A stretch of 64,000 bases of DNA. Source: QWPN01 sp044238145. GTDB taxonomy: Bacteria; Planctomycetota; Planctomycetia; Pirellulales; UBA1268. This document shows, piece by piece, positions 57,169-64,000 of the stretch. The notes beneath the pieces were generated by a model. That model ran no database searches, had not been told where the DNA came from, and saw nothing but the letters and a program-made list of their open reading frames with translations. The stretch is taken from assembly GCA_044238145.1 (NCBI GenBank), contig JBIIDT010000001.1:62001-126000 (forward strand), written 5' to 3'. The stretch's first letter is position 1. Each line of letters opens with the position of its first letter. The position numbers were made by a program, and so were the translations under genes.

Positions 57169-58539
57169 ATGGCCCAGTTCACCGGCTCGCTGGTCAGTTA
57201 TCCGGCCCGTGTCTCGTTCGTCGCGTACGTGGTCGCGATCCTCGTCGGCGGCCTCGTCCTCACGCTCCCCTTCGCCCGGCAGCCGGACCGGCCGCCGGTG
57301 TCGCTCGTGGACGGCGTGTTCACCGCCACAAGTGCCTGCTGCGTGACTGGCCTGAGCGTCCGCTCGACCCGCCACGACTTCTCGTTCCTCGGGCAGGCCG
57401 TGATCCTGGGCCTGATCCAGCTGGGGGGCCTGGGGATCATGACGATCACGACGCTGCTTTCGTTCCACATGGGGGGGCAGGCGACGCTCAGGCAGCGGGC
57501 CGTGGTGGCCGAGACGCTGGGCATCAAGTCGGGCCGGGACCTCCGCTGGGTCACGGCCGCCGTGCTCCTCACCGTGCTCGTGGCCGAGGCCTGCGGCTTC
57601 GGGCTGTTGCTGTGGGCCGACTGGGGCTCCGCCCCGGCCGCCGAGGTGGCCTGGAAGTCGCTGTTTCACGCGGTTTCGGCCTTCTGCAACGCCGGCTTCG
57701 CCCTTCACGATCAGAACCTCGTGCCCGACGCGGGGCGGGTGTCGATCAACCTCGTGATCTGCGGCCTGATCATCGTGGGCGGGTTGGGATTCCCGGTGAT
57801 CTTCGACGTCGTCTCCCGTCTCCGGCGGCGCGAGGAGTTTTGGGAGCGGCTCCACTTACAGACGAAGATGATGCTCATCGGCACCGCGGCCCTGCTCGCC
57901 TTCGGCGCCGCCTCGTTCTGGGCCCTGGAATGGGAGGAGGCGATCGCCGGCGAGCCGCTGGTCACGAAGCTGCTGATGGGCCTGTTCCACTCCACCACCT
58001 GCCGCACCGCCGGCTTCAACACGGTCGACTACGCGGCCCTGTCGAGCGCCACCCTGTTCCTGGCGATCATCCTCATGGCGATCGGGGCGGGGCCGTGCTC
58101 CACGGGCGGCGGTTTCAAGGTCAGCACCTTCATGACGCTCGTGGCCAGCGCCTGGTCCAACTTCCGTGGCTGGAAGCACGTCAACTTCTTTCGCCGGACG
58201 ATCCCGGAGGCGGCCGTCGAGCGGGCCACGGCGACGGCCCTCCTGTTCGCGGCCGTGGCGATCGCGGCGCTGGTGGCGATGCTGGTCGTGGAGTCGAGCG
58301 GCTCGGTCGCCGCCCGGCCCCGGTGGTTCCTCGAGGCCCTCTTCGAGTGCATCTCGGCCCTCGGCACCGTCGGCCTGTCCACCGGCATCACGCCGTCGCT
58401 CACCGATCCCGGCAAGCTCGTGCTCGTGGGGCTGATGCTCCTGGGCCGGCTGGGTCCGATCACCGCGGCCGTCGCCCTGGCTCGCGAGCGCCGTTCCTAC
58501 CAGCCCCGATTCCCCGAGGAGGAGCCGCTCATCGGCTGA
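57169..58539 (+). CDS. TrkH/KtrB-family potassium uptake protein
   Basis: 456-residue membrane protein. Four pore-like repeats are visible, with selectivity segments such as ATSACCVTGLSV, AVSAFCNAGFALHD, STTCRTAGFNTVD and CISALGTVGLSTG. The length suits a TrkH/KtrB type. It translocates K+ with a TrkA-type regulator, which lies 5 nt downstream. ATG 57169 is preferred because the first helix starts soon after; the longer frame is untenable. Confidence 0.9.
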   Translation: MAQFTGSLVSYPARVSFVAYVVAILVGGLVLTLPFARQPDRPPVSLVDGVFTATSACCVTGLSVRSTRHDFSFLGQAVILGLIQLGGLGIMTITTLLSFHMGGQATLRQRAVVAETLGIKSGRDLRWVTAAVLLTVLVAEACGFGLLLWADWGSAPAAEVAWKSLFHAVSAFCNAGFALHDQNLVPDAGRVSINLVICGLIIVGGLGFPVIFDVVSRLRRREEFWERLHLQTKMMLIGTAALLAFGAASFWALEWEEAIAGEPLVTKLLMGLFHSTTCRTAGFNTVDYAALSSATLFLAIILMAIGAGPCSTGGGFKVSTFMTLVASAWSNFRGWKHVNFFRRTIPEAAVERATATALLFAAVAIAALVAMLVVESSGSVAARPRWFLEALFECISALGTVGLSTGITPSLTDPGKLVLVGLMLLGRLGPITAAVALARERRSYQPRFPEEEPLIG

Positions 58540-58544
58540 ACCCC

Positions 58545-59213
58545 ATGGCACAGACTGGCAAGAGGTTCATCATGCTCGGGATGGGCTCGTTCGGCACGGC
58601 CCTGGCCACGAAGCTCGCCGCCAACGGCTGTCGCGTCACGGGCGTGGACGGCCGCCGCGAGCGGCTCGAGGCGGTGAAGAACGCGATCCACGAGGCGGTG
58701 ATCGGCGACGCCACCGACCGGGAGGTGCTGGAGAACCTGCCGATCAAGGACGCGACCGCCGTCTTCATCTCGCTCGGCGAGAACATCTCGCAGTCGCTCC
58801 TCGCCACGCTGCACGTCAAGGAACTGGGGGCGCGGAACGTGATCGTGAAGGGAGTGACCCATGAACACGGCAAGATCCTCTCGCACCTGGGCGTCGATCG
58901 GGTGGTGTTTCCCGAGGAGGAAGTGGCCCGCGAGCTCGCCGACCGCATGACCTGGCCGAACGTCCTCGACTACCTGCCGATCGACCCCGAGTACAGCGTG
59001 GCGGAGGTGGCGATGCCCTCGTCGCTCTCCGGCAAGACGCTCGCCGAGGCCAACCTGCGGAGCCGGATCGGCGTCCACGTGATGGGGCTCAAGGACGTCA
59101 TGAAGGGCAAGTTCGAGATGTTCCCCGACGGCAAGACGCGGCTCCTCGAGGACCAGGTGCTCCTCGTCGTGGGCCGCGAGACCGAGATCGCCGCCCTGCG
59201 GGAGATGCCGTAG
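58545..59213 (+). CDS. TrkA/KtrA-type potassium uptake regulator
   Basis: 222 residues with one RCK_N and one RCK_C domain. The NAD(H)/ATP-binding motif is FIMLGMGSFGTALA with an acidic residue at GVDGRRERL. GDATDREVLENL, VIVKGVTHEHGKILSHLGVDRVVFPEEEVA and a C-terminal RCK_C (VAEVAMPSSLSGKTLAEANLRSR) follow. It gates the membrane protein encoded just upstream. Single-RCK length makes it KtrA-like rather than E. coli TrkA-like. Confidence 0.92.
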   Translation: MAQTGKRFIMLGMGSFGTALATKLAANGCRVTGVDGRRERLEAVKNAIHEAVIGDATDREVLENLPIKDATAVFISLGENISQSLLATLHVKELGARNVIVKGVTHEHGKILSHLGVDRVVFPEEEVARELADRMTWPNVLDYLPIDPEYSVAEVAMPSSLSGKTLAEANLRSRIGVHVMGLKDVMKGKFEMFPDGKTRLLEDQVLLVVGRETEIAALREMP

Positions 59214-59255
59214 GTTCTCCACCGTCCCTCGGACCGCATCCAGAGGAGTCTCGCC

Positions 59256-60575
59256 ATGCATCGATTGATTTGCATCACGCTCGTCGCCGGCGCGGTCGCG
59301 GCCTGGTCCTTCGCGGCCGCCCGGGCCGAGCACTGGCCGCAGTGGCGCGGCCCGCGGCACGACGGCGTCGCCGCCGTCCGGGGGCTGCCCGCGGGCTGGT
59401 CGAAGACGAAGCACGTCGCCTGGCGGACGCCGCTGCCGGGCCGCGCGGGGGCGACGCCCTGCGTGTGGGGCGACCGCGTGTTCCTCACGAGCAACGAGGG
59501 GGACGACCTCGTGCTCCTGGGCGTGAACGCCCGCGACGGCGCGATCCTCTGGAAGCGGCGGGTGTGCGGGGGCAACGCCGACGCCCGTGCCGGCGAGGGC
59601 AACTCGGCCTCCCCGTCGCCGTGCACCGACGGCGAGCACGTGTGGGTGTTCTTCGGCACCGGCATCCTCGCCTGCTACACGGTCGACGGCCGCGAGGTCT
59701 GGAAGCTCGATGCCAACGAGCGGTTCGGGAAGATCGACATCCAGTTCGGCATGACGAGCACGCCCGTCCTCGACGGCGACGCCCTGTACCTGCAGCTGAT
59801 CCACGGGCCGATGAAGCTCGGCGACGACACCCGCACCGGCAAGGTGATCCGCCTCGACAAGCGCTCCGGCGCCACCGTGTGGACGGTGGACCGGGTCACG
59901 GACGCCCAGTTCGAGTGCAAGCACTCCTACGCGTCGCCGTTTCTCTACCGGCACGACGGCCGCGAGTTCCTCGTCGTCCACGGGGCCGACTGCGTCACGG
60001 GCCACGCCCTCGCCGACGGCCGCGAACTCTGGCGGTTCGGCGGGCTCAACGGTCCGTCCGCCACCAACCCCAAGCCGCACGACCAGACGTTCCGGCTTGT
60101 GGCGTCGCCATGCGTCGCCCCGGGCACGATCATCGTGCCGACCTGCAAGGGGGGGCCGACCGTCGCCCTCCGCGTGGGCGACGACCTGGCAGGCGACTGC
60201 ACCGGCAAGCGGTCGGTCGTGAAGTGGATCAATCCCGTCACGCCCGACGTAAGCATCCCGCTGGTCGCCGACGGCCTGGTCTACATGCTCCACAAGGACG
60301 GCAAACTGCAGTGCGTCGACCTGGAGACCGGCAAGGACGTCTACTTCGAGCGGACGCACACCGGCCAGCACCGTTCGAGCCCGCTCCTTGCCGACGGCCG
60401 GCTGTACTACGGGTCGAACGACGGCTGGGTGACCGTCGTGCGGCCGGGTCGAACGTTCGAGCAGCTCGACGCGATCGACTTCGGCGGCGAGGCGATCACG
60501 GCCTCGCTGGTGGCGGTCGACGGCACGCTCTACGTGCGGTCGTACGACGCGCTGTACGCGATCCGGGCCGACTGA
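59256..60575 (+). CDS. Secreted PQQ-like beta-propeller protein
   Basis: 439 residues, with a signal peptide (LICITLVAGAVAAWSFAAARA). It opens EHWPQWRGPRHDGVAAV, the usual start of this group. Propeller strands include LLGVNARDGAILWKRR, HVWVFFGTGILACYTVDGREVWKLD, KVIRLDKRSGATVWTVDRV and LQCVDLETGKDVYFER. AGAGGAG lies about 6 bases upstream of ATG 59256. It is 42 nt after the potassium regulator gene; no functional link is evident. Confidence 0.87.
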   Translation: MHRLICITLVAGAVAAWSFAAARAEHWPQWRGPRHDGVAAVRGLPAGWSKTKHVAWRTPLPGRAGATPCVWGDRVFLTSNEGDDLVLLGVNARDGAILWKRRVCGGNADARAGEGNSASPSPCTDGEHVWVFFGTGILACYTVDGREVWKLDANERFGKIDIQFGMTSTPVLDGDALYLQLIHGPMKLGDDTRTGKVIRLDKRSGATVWTVDRVTDAQFECKHSYASPFLYRHDGREFLVVHGADCVTGHALADGRELWRFGGLNGPSATNPKPHDQTFRLVASPCVAPGTIIVPTCKGGPTVALRVGDDLAGDCTGKRSVVKWINPVTPDVSIPLVADGLVYMLHKDGKLQCVDLETGKDVYFERTHTGQHRSSPLLADGRLYYGSNDGWVTVVRPGRTFEQLDAIDFGGEAITASLVAVDGTLYVRSYDALYAIRAD

Positions 60576-60578
60576 CCG

Positions 60579-61040
60579 CTACTGGCCCGGCACGCCGGGG
60601 GGCAGGGCGATCTCGACGTCGCCGGGCGGCGGGGCGGTGGGCGTGCCGGCTGGCTTGGCGGCGGGGTCGAACTTGGGCGTGTCGGTGCCGGTGCGGGCCT
60701 CGAGGTCGGCGAGCAGCGAGAGCTTCTCCGCCCCGGCCGGCCGCAGTTCCAGGTGCGTGATTCCCCACTGGTCGCGGGTCTTCTTGCCCTCGACCACGAC
60801 GATGCCGGCGCCCTTCGGCCCCTTGGCGTCGAACTGGATGGCGGCGATGCCGTCCACCTCGTTGGCCGTGCCGCGAACCGTCGGGCCGCAGGTCACCGGG
60901 GTGCCGAGCACCTCCGCGACGCGGGCGTTGGCCTGCACCTCCTCGGTGGCCTCGATCGCGAGCGGATGCTTGGCCAGGCGGTTGCAGCCGGCGGCACCGA
61001 GCAGGAGGAGGCAGGCCAGGAGGCGGATGAGGGCAGGCAC
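60579..61040 (-). CDS. Lipoprotein with Coa1/Tim21-like domain
   Basis: 153 residues. Signal peptide PALIRLLACLLLLGAAGC ends in a probable lipobox Cys. The domain (about 25-105) reads AIEATEEVQANARVAEVLGTP, VDGIAAIQFDAKGPKGAGIVVVEGKKTRDQWGITHLEL, close to Coa1/Tim21 small mitochondrial-type domains seen in bacteria. A Pro-rich tail follows. Start is GTG 61040 with GGAG upstream. It may assist cytochrome oxidase assembly, but that is inferred from fold resemblance only. Confidence 0.65.
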   Translation of the reverse strand: MPALIRLLACLLLLGAAGCNRLAKHPLAIEATEEVQANARVAEVLGTPVTCGPTVRGTANEVDGIAAIQFDAKGPKGAGIVVVEGKKTRDQWGITHLELRPAGAEKLSLLADLEARTGTDTPKFDPAAKPAGTPTAPPPGDVEIALPPGVPGQ

Positions 61041-61093
61041 GGGCGTGGCTCCGGATCGGGGTGAACGGTCGGGGACGGGCTGCGCGAGGCCGA

Positions 61094-61693
61094 TCAACCC
61101 TTGGCGTCGTGCTGCCGGCACCAGGCGATCTTGTCGGCGGTTGTCGTGGGGAGACTGCCCGAGGCGGCCTTGGTCGCCTTCTTTGGAGCGGGCGCCACCG
61201 GCTCCTCCGCGGCTTGTGCCTCCGGTTCGGCGGCGGCGGGCTCCGCCTTCGCGGCCCGGGCCCGGGCGAGGATCTCCGCCGTCGAGGGTTTTCCGGCGGC
61301 GGCCGGCTTCGCGGCCGGCGCCGCGCCCGCCTTGGCCCGTGCGGCGGCGAGGATGTCGGCGGTGGACGGCTTCTTCGCGCCGGCCGCGGCGGCCGGCTTG
61401 GCGGCGGCCGGCTTGGCCGCCTTCTCCGTCGGCCCGGCCGGCTTGGCGGCCTTCTCCTTCGGCTCCGCCGGCTTGGGCAGCGGCTTGGGCACGATCTTCA
61501 GCGCCGTCGGGTCGATGTCGTACCAGCCGACGTTGTTGAACTGGTCGAACTCGACCAGGCAGCGGCCGTTCATGTTGACCGTCTTCACGAAGCCCGTCGC
61601 CTTGGCGAACCGGGCCAGTTCCGGGGCCGGCGAATCGACCACCACGTACTTGTCGGTCCACTCGGCCTTGAGCCGCTCGATGACGTCGAACAT
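61094..61693 (-). CDS. Conserved hypothetical protein with Ala/Lys/Pro-rich tail
   Basis: 199 residues. The N-terminal 55 residues look like a small SH3-like barrel: KYVVVDSPAPELARFAKATG, VKTVNMNGRCLVEFDQFNNVGWYDIDP. The rest is Ala/Lys/Pro-rich with a repeated motif STADILAAARAKAG and STAEILARARAAKAE, and ends KIAWCRQHDAKG. It is 53 nt upstream of the Coa1-like gene. Function unknown. Confidence 0.7.
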   Translation of the reverse strand: MFDVIERLKAEWTDKYVVVDSPAPELARFAKATGFVKTVNMNGRCLVEFDQFNNVGWYDIDPTALKIVPKPLPKPAEPKEKAAKPAGPTEKAAKPAAAKPAAAAGAKKPSTADILAAARAKAGAAPAAKPAAAGKPSTAEILARARAAKAEPAAAEPEAQAAEEPVAPAPKKATKAASGSLPTTTADKIAWCRQHDAKG

Positions 61694-61784
61694 GGCGGGT
61701 TTCCGGTCGGGACGAAGGACCGCTCCGGGCGGCGATCCAGACCCCCCGAATGTGATCGATCGTCGGGGCCGTCGCAAGATGCGG

Positions 61785-62288
61785 TCAGGGCCGCCGCGGC
61801 CCGGCAGCCGCCGGCACCGGCGCCAGGCCAGCCGGTCCCACGGTATACGCCCACTGCACCGTCCGCGGCAGGTCGCCGTCGGCGGCCTGCGGCGTGGCCT
61901 GCATGGAGCCGCCATCAGCCGCCCGGTAGGTCGAGCCGAGCCAGCCCGGCGGCTCCTGGATCCGGCAGGCGACCTCGAAGAGGAGCGTGTCGGGACGGTC
62001 GGGGTGGGCCGCGACGCTGACGGAGAAGTGGGACCGCCCGGCGAGCCCGAGCCCGAGGATCGCGGGCCGCCCGGCGGCACTGACGAGAGAGACTTCCGTG
62101 AGCACCGGCGACGCAGGCCAGCGCGGGTCGGCGGCCGGGTCCGCGGGTCCCTCGACGGACTCGAGCCGTGAACCGTCCGCCAAGGCCACGACGTGTCGCC
62201 ACCGATCGTGCTCGTGGAGAAAGACAATTTCGGTCGCCCCAGTGCGGAGCCGGACCACGGTCCGCTTCGTCGTTACCGGTTCACTCAT
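61785..62288 (-). CDS. Hypothetical protein
   Basis: 167 residues without a signal peptide: RTVVRLRTGATEIVFLHEHDRWRHVVALADGS, VLTEVSLVSAAGRPAILGLGLAG, FSVSVAAHPDRPDTLLFEVACRIQEPPGWLGSTYR. Strand-rich; no family recognised. Its start overlaps the DKNYY gene stop (ATGA), so the two are coupled. Confidence 0.65.
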   Translation of the reverse strand: MSEPVTTKRTVVRLRTGATEIVFLHEHDRWRHVVALADGSRLESVEGPADPAADPRWPASPVLTEVSLVSAAGRPAILGLGLAGRSHFSVSVAAHPDRPDTLLFEVACRIQEPPGWLGSTYRAADGGSMQATPQAADGDLPRTVQWAYTVGPAGLAPVPAAAGPRRP

Positions 62289-63142
62289 GGGTTGGCCGCC
62301 GGAAGGGGACGCCTGCGGAAGGCCATCCGGGGCGGGCCACGGTGATCGTCTCCACTCCGTTCATCGACCACGCGGAAGATCCACTCCTCGCGATCCGTAC
62401 GGCCGCCGTGGTCCCAGAGGCGGCCGCCGTCCTGCCAGACTCGGGACGGGCCCGGAGGCCGGACCGGCTGAAACGCGACCGGATCACACCCCGGCACCGG
62501 CCAGCCCTTCCAATACACCCCCCTCGCGTCGCGGGCGAATGTGTCGTCTGCGGCGCAGATCGAGAACGAGTCCGCATCGACTCCCGGTAGCTCGCGGCCG
62601 TACCAATAAAACGCCTCGTCGTCCCGCGCCCAGCCGTCGCGATCGAGGAGCCGAAACGACGCGATGTCCCGCGGCACGAAGCCCTGCAGCCCGTAAAACA
62701 CCCGCTCCCGGTCCCGCCACACGCCGGGCTTGATCCGGGTGAACGTGTCGGGATCGGCGGCTTCAACCCGGACGATGTTCCTGCTCACGCCGTACCGCAT
62801 GAATATCGCCCGGTCGTCGCGAAACACCGCCCGATCGTCGCGGAAGTCCGATCCGAAGAACCGGAACGACTTGGGATCGGCCCATTCGATCTTCTTCGGC
62901 CCCTCGAACACCTTGCGGGCGTCACGGCCGAAATCCCCGCCCACGCCCGGAATCTCGAAGGCCTCGAACGTGGCCGCATCGGCCCCGATCACCGGGAAGC
63001 GTCGCGTGCCGTTGCCCTCATCCCAGGTCTGGTACGTGACGCGGTTGTTCGTCTTGTCGATCACGTACCCTCGGTAACAGCCGGAAGATGCCAGCAGGAC
63101 CACGCTCGCCGCGACGAGGCGAATGACGGCAGTTCCGTGCAC
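62285..63142 (-). CDS. DKNYY-family lipoprotein
   Basis: 285 residues. Lipobox LLASSGC gives a lipid-anchored N-terminus. Repeated DKNYY-like units are visible: FGRDARKVFEGPKKIEWADPKSFRFFGSDFRDDRAVF, WRDRERVFYGLQGFV, WARDDEAFYWYGRELPGVDADSF and FARDARGVYWKGWPVPGCDPVAF. These D-x6-Y/F repeats are the family hallmark; the role is unknown. Confidence 0.85.
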   Translation of the reverse strand: MHGTAVIRLVAASVVLLASSGCYRGYVIDKTNNRVTYQTWDEGNGTRRFPVIGADAATFEAFEIPGVGGDFGRDARKVFEGPKKIEWADPKSFRFFGSDFRDDRAVFRDDRAIFMRYGVSRNIVRVEAADPDTFTRIKPGVWRDRERVFYGLQGFVPRDIASFRLLDRDGWARDDEAFYWYGRELPGVDADSFSICAADDTFARDARGVYWKGWPVPGCDPVAFQPVRPPGPSRVWQDGGRLWDHGGRTDREEWIFRVVDERSGDDHRGPPRMAFRRRPLPAANP

Positions 63143-63261
63143 GGCCGAGGGTTTCCGAGGGTCAGGCGACGGGCCACGTCGCTCGGCGACCTGCGATTGT
63201 AGCCCGCTGCCGTTTACGATGGAGCCGGATCGGTCCCGGTCGCCCAGGAACCCTCGCCTCG

Positions 63262-64000
63262 ATGGAACCGCGTCGCTCGTTCGGCTGGCCGATCCTCCTG
63301 GGCGTGGTGCTCATCGGCTCGATCATCACGCTCGGCGTGGGCTGGGTCCTCGTCAGCATCGCGGCGGCCCTCGGCTCCATGGAGCGGAACGAGAGCGCCG
63401 CCTTCTATTGGGCCGTGCTCGGCGTCGGCGTGGCCCTGCTCGTGGTCGTGCTCGCGGGCGTGATCGTCTACCTGGCGCTGACGATCAAGGCGATCGCCCT
63501 CTCGCAGCGGCAGAGCAACTTCATCGACAGCGTGACGCACGAACTGAAGAGCCCGCTGGCCTCGCTCAAGCTCTCGCTGCAGACGCTCGGCCGCCGGCCG
63601 CTGCCGCCGGAGCAGCAGGCCGACTTCCACCGCATCATGCTCCAGGACGTGGAGCGGCTCGACGGCCTCATCGACCATCTGCTCGACGCGGCCAAGACGC
63701 TGCAGCGGCGGCCACGGGCCGCCGACGCCACGGCGGTCGAGCCGGTGCTGCGGGGCGTCTGCACCGCCGTGGCGGAACGCTACGGCCTGCCCCCGGAGAC
63801 GGTCACGCTGGCGTGCGATCCGCCGGGCCTGCGGGCCGTGGCCCGCGACGCCGATCTCGAGATCGTGTTTCGCAACCTGATCGACAACGCCGTGAAGTAT
63901 TCGCTGCCCGCGCCGCGCGTGGAGGTGACGGTGGCGGCAGCGGCCCCGGGAAGGCTGGCCGTGCGGGTCGCCGACAACGGCCCCGGGATTCCCGTCGCCC
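63262..64000 (+). CDS. Sensor histidine kinase (partial, C-terminal part missing)
   Basis: At least 246 residues; it runs off the right edge. Two N-terminal helices (about 10-35 and 55-80) flank a very short extracytoplasmic loop (MERNESAAFYW). The H-box is NFIDSVTHELKSPLASLKLSL, and the N-box is FRNLIDNAVKYSLPAP, followed by ADNGPGIPVA. So it is a membrane kinase with little sensing domain of its own. No response regulator is in the window. ATG 63262 is chosen as the first in-frame start before the first helix. Confidence 0.88.
   Translation, partial: MEPRRSFGWPILLGVVLIGSIITLGVGWVLVSIAAALGSMERNESAAFYWAVLGVGVALLVVVLAGVIVYLALTIKAIALSQRQSNFIDSVTHELKSPLASLKLSLQTLGRRPLPPEQQADFHRIMLQDVERLDGLIDHLLDAAKTLQRRPRAADATAVEPVLRGVCTAVAERYGLPPETVTLACDPPGLRAVARDADLEIVFRNLIDNAVKYSLPAPRVEVTVAAAAPGRLAVRVADNGPGIPVA

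Overview
The window is about 64 kb of high-GC DNA that reads like a chromosome segment from a planctomycete, probably Pirellulales-like. The evidence is the mix of families: PEP-CTERM anchored proteins with VPEP motifs, a DUF1559 pseudopilin with an H-X9-DG tail, several PQQ-type beta-propeller proteins, SGNH/DUF1080 and SUMF1-like secreted proteins, and a Cys-rich repeat protein of a type I associate with this phylum. Gene order is dense, with many ATGA/GTGA stop-start overlaps. I saw no tRNA, rRNA, insertion sequence, prophage or CRISPR array.

Layout. 1-6875 (minus) holds nuoA-B-C-D-E-F-G and the start of nuoH (complex I); the operon continues off the left edge. 7072-10881 (minus) has a rhamnan-synthesis-F-like glycosyltransferase, a family 2 glycosyltransferase and two secreted proteins. 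10997-13473 (plus) has an M20 peptidase and a eukaryotic-type NADP isocitrate dehydrogenase, facing an OPT transporter at 13486-15363. 15524-17260 is a PEP-CTERM 'choice-of-anchor I' protein, followed by an intergenic hairpin cluster, a small aromatic-rich secreted protein and an MBL-fold hydrolase. 18853-24735 (plus) is a tightly coupled operon of two large P-loop GTPases, a fused solute-binding/permease protein and its ABC ATPase. 24760-29356 (minus) is a cyclic-di-GMP signalling operon (PilZ, sensor kinase, REC-GGDEF-HD-GYP regulator). 29816-30568 is a Cys-rich repeat protein.

30993-34313 is the most interesting region. A sigma70-like promoter leads straight into a cobalamin riboswitch with its own intrinsic terminator. 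This is followed by an H-X9-DG pseudopilin, a DUF4465-like PEP-CTERM protein, a SAM methyltransferase translationally coupled to it, and a small ABM-fold protein. No known B12 transporter or synthesis gene is present, so this is a candidate B12-controlled cell-surface module.

34416-42866 holds pabA/trpG-moeA, a Dabb protein, a CaMKII-AD-like protein, thyX, a 2Fe-2S ferredoxin with a PII-like protein, and several planctomycete-type hypotheticals. 42905-47938 holds a PEP-CTERM SUMF1-like protein, a SIMPL protein, and a rhodanese/response regulator/sensor kinase operon. 48857-55938 (minus) is an export operon of a SUMF1-like protein, two beta-propeller proteins and an SGNH-DUF1080 protein. 56068-64000 has smpB, a trkH/trkA potassium uptake pair, another beta-propeller protein, lipoproteins (Coa1-like, DKNYY-like) and the start of a sensor kinase.

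Non-coding structure is rich: a perfectly duplicated 91-bp element, a 57-bp dispersed element present twice, a 142-bp element with terminal inverted repeats, and several strong terminators. Family names are from recognition of the translated sequence; no database search was run.
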